From NCBI RefSeq assembly GCF_902167145.1, contig NC_050096.1:179773825-179837824 (forward strand): a DNA stretch of 64,000 bases. The letters run 5' to 3'. The position numbers and the translations under genes are program-made. This document shows, one piece after another, positions 56,401-64,000 of this stretch (within the stretch, counting starts at the first letter, position 1; each line of letters opens with the position of its first letter). Under the pieces are notes generated by a model. That model was not told the origin of the DNA and ran no database searches. It saw only the letters and a program-made list of their open reading frames with translations. The stretch is from Zea mays (lineage: Eukaryota > Streptophyta > Magnoliopsida > Poales > Poaceae).

Positions 56401-57390
56401 CGGGAAAGGGGGATACCCCGAAAAGGATCCTTCCCTGTGAAGGAACCAGGCTCCGAGCCACCCTACTGATCAGAGGTTCGAAGGCTGGCCCCCGGAAGGG
56501 TTCGACAGCCGCCTCAGATCGCGTGGGCCCTACACCCACTACTGGTCAGAGGTTCGAAGGTCGGCCCCTCGGAAGGGTTCCACGGCCGCCTCAGGCTACT
56601 CGGGCTCCGCACCCATTACTGATCAGGGGTTCGAAGGCTGGCCCCCGAAGGGTTCACAGCCGCCTCAGACGCCGAGCGAGGGATGACCATGGGTACGTTC
56701 GATACATAACCAAGGCTCATGCTGCGCTCCCGAGGTACCCTAGGACATTTCCGAGACCAGCGAGAACGATCTTGTAACGGAATCCCATCAGAGGGAGGCA
56801 TCGAGCCCTCGGACCCCGTCGCCAGGGGACCAGGTCCAGCAGATCACCCGCAGGTACTTTTGGGCGTGCCTCTGGGCCCCTAGCCGACCCCTAACGAACG
56901 GGGCACGGATGTCCACTCGGATTACCCGCTTGCAGCTCACCGGAGACACCATGTTCGGCGCCCATCGAGGGCAACATGGCGCTTTCCCCCCCTCCTCCTT
57001 GCGGAAAGGCGACACAGGGGCGTATGTAAAAAAGCCGAGTTTGTCCCTGATCGCCCTCTCGCCCTGTGCAGAGGCTCGGGGGCTGCTCTCGCAAACCCGG
57101 CTCCGGCCGAACCGTTGACAGCGTCAACATACCAGCCCGAGAACTTGGGACCCGACCGTACACTCGGGCTACGGCCAGCTCGCATGAGGGAACAACCAGA
57201 CCAGCCGAAGCATTACACAAGGCATTAAGACCTCGAAGGAGTGAAACCACTCCTCCGAGGCCTCGGGGGCTACACCCGGCGGGTGCGCTCGCGCGCACCC
57301 ACCGGAACAAAACGCAACCGAGAAAGGCTGGTCCCCTTGCAAAAAAGTGCGACGAAAGCCTCCAAGCGAGTGCTAACACTCCCTTCGAGG
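53479..57390. other. Long 3' non-coding region of Huck
   Basis: 3.9 kb between the pol stop and the polypurine tract without a gene I can support on the plus strand. It contains dispersed modules: GCCTCCGGGATACGGATACC blocks near 53711-53773, 53922-53993 and 54580-54642. It also contains three tandem copies of a segment with AGGTTCGAAGG and GAAGGGTTC at about 56463, 56539 and 56617 (spacing 76-78). Minus-strand frames around 54791-55586 lie downstream of a TTTAAAAGG motif near 55602 and could be relics of an antisense ORF; support is weak. Confidence 0.65.
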
Positions 57391-57402
57391 CTCGGGGGCT
57401 AC
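57391..57402 (+). other. Polypurine tract of Huck
   Basis: CTCGGGGGCTAC sits immediately before the 3' LTR, the same type as in the Tat element (ATCGGGGGCT). Confidence 0.82.
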
Positions 57403-59023
57403 TGTCGGGGACCATAATTATGGGTACCCTCAAGGCTCCTAATTCTCAACTGGTAACCCCCATCAGCATAAAGCTGCAAAGGCCTGATGGGTGCGACTAA
57501 GTCAGGGATCAGTCCATTCGAGCGACTCGGTCACGCCTCGCCCGAGCCTAGCCTCGGACAAGGGCAGCCGACCCCGGAGGATTTCTGTCTCGCCCGAGGC
57601 CCCCCTCCAACGGCGAACATATTTCCGGCTCGCCCGAGGCCCTGCCTTCGCTAAGAAGCAACCCTGACCAAATCGCCGCACCAACCGACCAAATCGCAGG
57701 AGCATTTAACGCAAAGGTGTCCTGACACCTTTATCCTGACGCGCGCCCCCCAGCTGGCAGAGCCGAAGTGACTGCCGTCACTTCGCCGCTCCACTGACCG
57801 GCCTGACAGAAGGACAGCGCCGCCTGTGCCACTCCGACTGTGGTGCCACTTGACAGAGTGAGACTGACAGGCAGTCAGGCCCGGCCGAAGGCACCATAGG
57901 AAGCTCCGCTTCGCCCGACCCAGGGCTCAGACTCGGGCTAAGTCCCAGAAGACGGCGAACTCCGCTCCGCCCGACCCAGGGCTCGGACTCGGGCTAAGTC
58001 CCGGAAGACGGCGAACTCCGCTCCGCCCGACCCAGGGCTCGGACTCCGGCTAAGTCCCGAAAGACGGCGAACTCCGCTCCGCCCGACCCAGGGCTCGGAC
58101 TCGAGCTCAGCCCCAGAAGGCGACGAACTCCGCTCCGCCCGACCCAGGACTCGGACTCGGGCTCAGCCCCAGAAGACGACGAACTCCGCTTCGCCCGACC
58201 CCAGGGCTCGGACTCCGCCCTGGCCTCAGCCGACGGCCTCCGCCTCGCCCGACCCAGGGGCTCGGACTCGACCTCGGCCACGGAAGACAGACTCGACCTC
58301 GGCTTCGGAGGAGCTTCCACATCGCCCAACCTAGGGCGCAGACCAGCCACGTCAATAGGAGGCGCCATCATCGCCCTACCCTGAGCTGACTCGGGCCGCA
58401 GGAAACAAGACCGATGTCCCATCTGGCTCGCTCCGCCAGATAGGCAATGATGGTGCCCCGCATACTCTATGACGACGACGGCTCTCAGCCCCCTTACGGA
58501 AGCAAGAGGACGTCAGCAAGGACTTAACCACTCCGACAGCTGTCCCTCCGCCAGGCTCCATCGCTCCTCCGACGTCCACGACATCACACCAGCTGGGTGC
58601 CAAAATCTCTACGGCTGCCACAACGGCATGTACTTAGGGCGCTAGCTCTCCTCCGCTAGACACGTAGCACTCTGCTACACCCCCCATTGTACACCTGGAT
58701 CCTCTCCTTACGCCTATAAAAGGAAGGACCAGGGCCCTCTTAGAGAGGGTTGGCCGCGCGGGGACGAGGACGAGACAGGCGCTCGCTTGGGGCCGCTCGC
58801 TCCCTCTCCCGCGTGGACGCTTGTAACCCCATACTGCAAGCGCACCCGACCTGGGCGCGGGACGAACATGAAGGCCGCGGGATTCCCACCTCTCTCACAC
58901 CGGTTTCCGGCCGCCTCGCTCTCCCCCCTTCGCGCTCGCCCTCGCGCTCGACCCATCTGGGCTGGGGCACGCGGCGACATTCACTCATCGGCCCAGGGAC
59001 CCCCCGGTCTCGAAACGCCGAAA
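57403..59023 (+). repeat. 3' LTR of Huck (1621 bp)
   Basis: Starts TGTCGGGGACCATAATTATG and ends CGAAACGCCGAAA, followed by gcggg. It matches 45185-46860 with scattered substitutions and one fewer 56-bp repeat. Confidence 0.94.
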
Positions 59024-59028
59024 GCGGG

Positions 59029-59494
59029 ATTCTCGTTGAGGCGGTTCTTCTCCAGGTGCGGTCGGCTCGTCATCGGAGACGGTGGGCGACTCCGCTCTCC
59101 CGATGAAGAGGACGTCAGGATAGAACGGTGCTGCTGTCGTGGCGACCTTCTTTCCGTTCTCCTTTGAGGGCGAAGGAACGGAAAGAACAACTTGCTTCCC
59201 CTTGGTTTCCTTTTTCCTCGCGATCTGTGTCCATTCTCTTGTCGGGGAAGTAGACAGTGGAGTTCTCCGGGTCAGCGGGCCCTCGGCCCTCGACCTTCCG
59301 GAGACGATCTTTTTCCGGAGAGCTGGAGGTTGCGCTTCTCCGGCATTTTCGGAGTTTGTTGGAGGAGACTTCTTTTCTGGCGGATCCGCAATGCGGTGTA
59401 GAGTTCCCTTTTCATCTGCTACGGATGAGATTGTTCCGAATCAGAATACGGATCCAGGACGAAGGGTGATCTTGCTGTAGAAGGTGACGACCAT
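59029..59494 (-). pseudogene. gag: Gag of the Tat element, N-terminal part
   Basis: It starts at the ATG at 59494 (MVVTFYSKITLRPGSVF), 27 bases past the primer binding site. A TGA at 59441-59443 interrupts codon 18; the frame is then open to the Huck insertion. The segment is Lys/Ser/Pro-rich with an acidic patch (SPTVSDDEPTAPGEEPP) just before the break. It continues in frame at 45184. Confidence 0.82.
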
Positions 59495-59520
59495 TGAGCT
59501 AGCTTGGATCGTCGACACAC

Positions 59521-59538
59521 CCCCTACCTGGCGCGCCA
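59521..59538 (-). other. Primer binding site of the Tat element
   Basis: The minus strand reads TGGCGCGCCAGGTAGGGG, two bases inside the LTR at 59541. It identifies 59541-60169 as the 5' LTR and fixes the orientation. Confidence 0.9.
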
Positions 59539-59540
59539 GC

Positions 59541-60169
59541 TGTCGGTGTTTTGGGTCCGACCGCACACCCGGGGTTGCCCCTCAATGTGTTTTTAGGAGT
59601 AGGACGGTGTCGACGACTGTAGCAAAATGGTTCGTGCCGATTGCACGAGGGAAAGTGGACAAGGTTTACAGGTTCGGGCCGCTTGGAGATGCGTAATACC
59701 CTACGTCCTGGTGAGTATGCTTGGTGAACGCGGTTACAAGAGAGCTCTCTGGATTGAGAATGCAGAGAGTTGGTGTGGGTGGCTAAGTAATAGGGTCGAT
59801 TGTTCTGAAGGGGTGCCCCCTAGGCCTTATATACTCGACCGTGGGGCAATACATGTGGATATGATAACAACGTGTAGCTAAAATATAGTGAACTGCTTGA
59901 GTTTATCTCCTTGTAGTTCTGCCGACTTATCCTCGCATGGCTCCGTTGCATGGGGGCTCCAGCGCGGGAAAGTCAGATCTCTGTTGTGGTCACTCGCTCG
60001 ACGTTGTGGGTCGTCCGGGTTTGCACCGATCCGGCCTCATGTCGATCTGCTTTGCTGGTTGTCTCCCCCCAGGCCCACGAAAGAATGACCTTACGATTTA
60101 TTGGGCCCTTGGGCCTTTCGTGAGGTCTTTTACTCTTTTAGTGGACCCGGGGGATATCTATCCCCCACA
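59541..60169 (-). repeat. 5' LTR of the Tat element (629 bp)
   Basis: Partner of 32046-32672. On the minus strand it starts TGTGGGGGATAGATATCC and carries TATATAAG at 59833-59826. It is followed on the plus strand by actta. Confidence 0.95.
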
Positions 60170-62051
60170 ACTTACTAGTAGTGGATCCTTATGCCATAAT
60201 TTTACTTCACAAGTTAAGTACTTTTTCTGAATCTAGATTTGCCTAATCTACAGCATTCACTTGTCCTGGTCTAGCTTTCTTTTACCAAATTCTTATTTTT
60301 CTTATTAACTACGATGAGTGGTCGGAGGGTAGAGTCTCCATGACCGAGGAGCAACGACGATTCGAACCGATTATACCCAGCTGGGGATCCCTAACCACAC
60401 GACATATATAGCACTTAACCCTTGCATATGTCAATCGTTCCCATAGATCCTCCACAACGTGAACCGGTCCGTGCTACCTGGGAGCACAGTACTCCTCCGT
60501 CCAGCCTCTAGCCAGGAGGGTACACACTACTCCCACCATCTCCCACGCCCAGTGCGCGGTTGTCTTTTCACGTATGGAATAGCCGAGTTCAGGCTTACCA
60601 GAGCATGTGGCTAGTTGCAAAGTCTCCATCACAACAGGCCTACATCGAATGGTCCTTAATCGACACAGACGGACGAACTTTCCTGCTCAACGTCTGGTCT
60701 CCATTTCATATTATTTCCCAAAACTTGATACCTGAGAGAGGTATCCTACTTGAATGATGAAATCATCGCGACCACAATGTGTTCATCATCACAAGTCCTT
60801 TTATTTCACAAACTCTCTTATCCCGTGTTACACATCATCTTTTAAAAACCATCCTAAAGTAATAAGCAGGGCTAAGCATCACTAAATTTTCATAAAACAG
60901 GTATTAGGGTTGTTTAATCAAGGAAGGAAATGCATCAAATGTTTGATCACACAACTCCTATCACCTAATGCATCATTCAAGATGATAAAACTTTTAAAAC
61001 AGAAGGAGGTGGCAAATGCATCGGGGCTTGCGTGAAATAACACTAAGTCAGTGTTGTTAGATGATGTCCACTTGGCGATCAGCTTTTGGTCTGACACTTG
61101 TACGCGTCATCCATCCTTAAGTTCGTCCATCAGCATCGCCTTGCGAAGAAGCCCATGCTTAACAGCATCTTGTGGTCAACTTAGCTCTTGTCCTCTGCAT
61201 CACGCAATCAATTAATGTACCTAAATGATATGCATAATGCACATGTATGAGTGCAAGTATAAATAGCACAATATAGATAAAGCTACTCGAAGAATATTAA
61301 ACACTTATAGCAAGACATCGCAACTCTAAGCTTTTCTGATAAAGTATTATAAAAATAGCTTTTCCGAAAAACAACATTCTCAACAGATTAAATATGTAAA
61401 GTGCTTATGTATCCTAAATTTCAATAGAAAGTGGTCTACTGATGTTACTTGTTTCCAAATAGTTTAGGCCTTGACAAACATTTATCCAAGACTATTGATC
61501 TAAGCAATCAACATTCGACTATGACACTAAGCTGCTTAACTACATAAATAACGACCACTGCTATGGTAAGGCGTTACTTCATCTATTAAATAAGAATCAA
61601 TGCAAACAACGCCAGTAGAATCTATCGGCTAGCCGTTAGAAACACTAGACCTATCCTTCATATTATACATCTACCACAGTGTTTCTTGGATCTCAATTAA
61701 AATCGGCTCATCGACGCTACTCTCTTTTAAACATTAAGAGCAACAATTAACATTTATTTAAGACATTTAACCGATCACAAAATGTAGAAGATAATGACTA
61801 CTAGAGCAGGGCATTGACTCCATGGCATAACCAAAATTGGCACAGCAACACTGATACAACCTGTCGGCGGGCTGATAAAAATACTAAACTTATCCTACGC
61901 ATCACCAATGCAATCACACATGACATCTATAGAACCAATACACACTCTGCCTACTCCGCACCTCGAACCTAAACTTTATCATACGAATATAAATACCACA
62001 TATCTATTTTATAATCATGAACACAACTACATCACCGTAAATAATGGGGCA
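60170..62051 (-). mobile_element. Reverse-oriented Del/Tekay-like LTR, second part
   Basis: Continuation of 31465-32045. On the minus strand, blocks such as GGTCCTTAATCGA-type text, AGGGTTAAGTGCTATATATG and GCAAGCCCCGATGCATTTGC correspond to parts of the chromovirus LTR in the same order. The part from about 61250 is AT-rich and unassigned. I cannot find its TGTAACACC-like start, so the far end is truncated or diverged. No gene seen. Confidence 0.65.
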
Positions 62052-63415
62052 TGAAAGGATCACGATGCCTAAGAGGGGGGTGAATTGGGCTTTTTCTAAA
62101 AATCAACACTAATTAAACCTAAGCAAGATCCCAACTTCACCCCGACAACTAGCAACAAGAGAATAATACTAGAAATACAACAATGCTAAGACAATGCTTC
62201 AAATACTTGCTAAACAAATACACAATGTAAAATGCTTGAATTAAGTGCGGAATGTAAAGCAAGGTTTAGAAGACTCCTCCAATTTTTCCCGAGGTATCGA
62301 AGAGTCGGCACTCTCCACTAGTCCTCGTTGGAGCACCCGCGCAAGGGTATCGCTCCCCCTTGGTCCTCGCAAGAACCAAGTGCTCACTATGAGATGATCC
62401 TTTGCCACCCCGGCATGGTGGATCCCTCACGACCGCTTACAAACTTGAGTCGGGTCACCAACAAGATCTCCACGTTGATCACCGACCTCCCAACGCCACC
62501 AAGCCGTCTAGGTGATGCTGATCACCAAGAGTAACAAGCCGTAGACTTTCGCTTGACCAAGATAAGCCTAATGCATGCGGTGTGTGCTCTAGGTGGCTCT
62601 TGCTAGCGCTAATGAGGTCCAAATGCGGGATTAAGATTCTCAAATCACCTCACTAGGCTTTGCGGTTCTTGCAATGCTCTACCAAAGTGTAGGAGTAAAT
62701 GTGGGCAGAAAGACAATGAATATGGTGGGTGGAGGGGGTATAAATAGCCCTCATCCACCATCTAGCCGTTACAGGAACTTTCCTACGCATGGGCGCACCG
62801 GATAGTCCGGTGTGCCACTGGTGCGCCAACGGTCGACTCCAACGGCTAGTCCTAACAGCTAACCGTTGGGCAGATGACACACCGGACAGTCCGGTGCGCT
62901 GTCCGGTGTGCCACTAAAATTCGACTTGCGAACAACGTGCTCTCGGGTTTCTGCACGGGGGCAGACCCTTCCTCGGGCCAACCTGTCCCCACTTGACAGA
63001 GGGCGCACCGGACAGTCCAGTGCCCCAAAGCTAGAAACCCTAGTTTCTATTTTCTGTTGTTTTTCAATTTGGTTTTCGTTCTAACTCGTGAGTATGTTCT
63101 AGAGTGACACCTAGCACTATATGTGAGTGTGAATATGCACCAACACTATACTAGAACTCTCTTGGTCAAACTACTCATCGACAACCCCTCTTTATAGTAC
63201 GGCTAAACCAAAATAAAAGACCTAACTATATCACGAGTGTCTGCAACTCCTTGACACTCGGAATACGAAGACCTTCACTTTTTGTTTCATCGCTTTAGCC
63301 GTCGCTTCAAGTTCTTATCTTCGGGATTGTTTTCACCGTTGTAGTACATCTACCTGTAATGCGACCTAACTTACCATTTGCCTCTGCAAAACACACGTTA
63401 GTCACATATAATAGT
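62052..63415 (-). repeat. Sirevirus-type LTR, reverse, interrupted
   Basis: On the minus strand it ends CATCGTGATCCTTTCA at 62052. It contains GGGGGTGAATTGGGC-type text, a TATAAATA/TATTTATA motif at 62739-62746 and several CCGGACAGTCCGGTG palindromes (62795-63025). No primer-binding-site complement lies to its left, so it is a 3' or solo LTR. At 63415/63416 it is cut by another LTR. Confidence 0.75.
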
Positions 63416-64000
63416 TGAAAGGGAAATGTGCCCTTGGGCCATTTCTATAATATTTTGGTGATTAAGTGTCCAACACATTGTGAGTGAGATATTATGTGCC
63501 AAACAAGCAAAAGGTGCAAATCATGTAACAAGGTACGTTTCTAGACATAGTACATTGTTTTGAGTACTAACATATATTGTCTAAGTGCTATAAACAGAGA
63601 AAAGAAAAGAAGAAAAGGATTGCAAGTGACTTGGCTATGTACAGCCGAAGTCCAGCTCAGTCTGGCACACCGGACTGTCCGGTGGTGCACCAGACAGTGT
63701 CCGGTGCGCCAGGCCAGCCTCCGGTGAACAGGCCACTCTCGGGAAAGTTTGGCGGCGTACGACTATAATTCATCGGACTGTCTGCTGGTGCACCGGACTG
63801 TCCGGTGAGCCAACGGCCGCCAGTGCAACGGTCGGCCGCGTAATCCGCAGGCGACGCGTGGCCCGCGCCAACGGTCGGTAGGGGGCACCGGACTGTCCGG
63901 TGTGCACCGGACAGTGTCCGTTGCGCCAACTTCCACGAATCTGCAACGGTCGTATGCGCCAGAATAGGAAGGAGATCGCACACCGGACATGAACAGTGAC
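63416..64000 (+). repeat. Sirevirus-type LTR, forward, cut by the window end
   Basis: Starts TGAAAGGGAAATGTGCCC inside the reverse LTR, preceded by atagt (a possible target duplication, partner outside). Palindromes of the CACCGGACTGTCCGGTG type occur near 63668-63705, 63778-63810 and 63886-63920. The rest of the element lies to the right. Confidence 0.82.

Larger units (their letters stand above)
45185..59023 (+). mobile_element. Huck-type Ty3/Gypsy (Tat-lineage) LTR retrotransposon
   Basis: 13.8 kb with LTRs of 1676 and 1621 bp, primer binding site, gag-pol on the plus strand, a 3.9 kb 3' non-coding region and a polypurine tract. The LTR opening TGTCGGGGACCATAATTA is what I remember of the abundant maize Huck family. 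It sits inside the gag of the Tat element with duplication gcggg. Gag is nearly full length, but the rest has several nonsense codons, frameshifts and an RT active-site change, so the copy is non-functional. The 3' LTR ends CGCCGAAA rather than CGCCGACA, a change in the terminal CA. Confidence 0.94.
32046..60169 (-). mobile_element. Tat-lineage Ty3/Gypsy element with antisense genes, interrupted by Huck
   Basis: On the minus strand: 5' LTR (60169-59541), primer binding site, gag, protease, RT, two RNase H regions, integrase, an 89-bp repeat array, two antisense genes, polypurine tract, 3' LTR (32672-32046). The second, archaeal-type RNase H and the antisense genes mark the Tat lineage. Without Huck and one gcggg copy the element is about 14.3 kb. 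The flanks gctta and actta agree at four of five bases, an imperfect duplication. The LTRs differ at only a handful of positions. All enzyme frames are damaged. I do not name the family. Confidence 0.92.

Noticed and set aside
1..64000. Host genes, tRNA or rRNA genes, CRISPR arrays, phage or bacterial operons
   Set aside because: All recognisable coding sequence belongs to LTR retrotransposons; no RNA gene or CRISPR-like direct repeat with unique spacers was seen, and the tandem arrays have no spacers.

Overview
The window is a dense block of nested plant LTR retrotransposons, and I can support no host gene in it. Several families look maize-like (Zea): a Huck-type element opening TGTCGGGGACCATAATTA, a Grande-like element opening TGTTGGGGGCCTTCGG, and Sireviruses with CACCGGACAGTCCGGTG palindromes. 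Organism and family names are recognition from memory. Structures, boundaries and target-site duplications (TSDs) are read from the sequence.

Left block (1-31263). A minus-strand Ty1/Copia Sirevirus (1-6254, running off the left edge) has an open gag and an open partial pol. Next comes an old Ty3/Gypsy LTR (6255-7375 and 28308-29197). It is split by a Del/Tekay-type chromovirus (7376-28307, TSD tcagt) with about 4 kb LTRs. That chromovirus carries an extra coiled-coil ORF before gag and a damaged gag-pol. Its pol is cut between integrase and chromodomain by a 7.3 kb Grande-like element (16660-23934, TSD ccgga). The Grande-like LTRs look identical to me; the element keeps gag, has no pol, and carries on the opposite strand what looks like an intact three-exon gene for a 997-residue protein. 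The block ends with the 3' end of a plus-strand Sirevirus (29198-31263) that has a series of polypurine-tract copies.

Right block (31465-62051). A reverse-oriented Del/Tekay-like LTR (31465-32045 and 60170-62051) is split by a minus-strand Tat-lineage Gypsy element (32046-60169). This element has gag-pol on the minus strand and, antisense to it, two plus-strand genes: a short acidic Gly/Ser-rich one with its own TATA box, and a decayed four-exon gene with the same layout as the antisense gene of the Grande-like element. Its gag is cut by a Huck element (45185-59023, TSD gcggg), which has several nonsense codons, frameshifts and an altered RT active site.

The right edge (62052-64000) holds two further Sirevirus-type LTRs, one reversed and interrupted, one forward and cut by the window end.

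The most interesting material is the pair of spliced antisense genes in two different Tat-type elements, especially the apparently intact copy in a very young element that lacks pol. Next are the coiled-coil ORF upstream of gag in the chromovirus and several palindromic or tandem structures inside LTRs and 3' regions.
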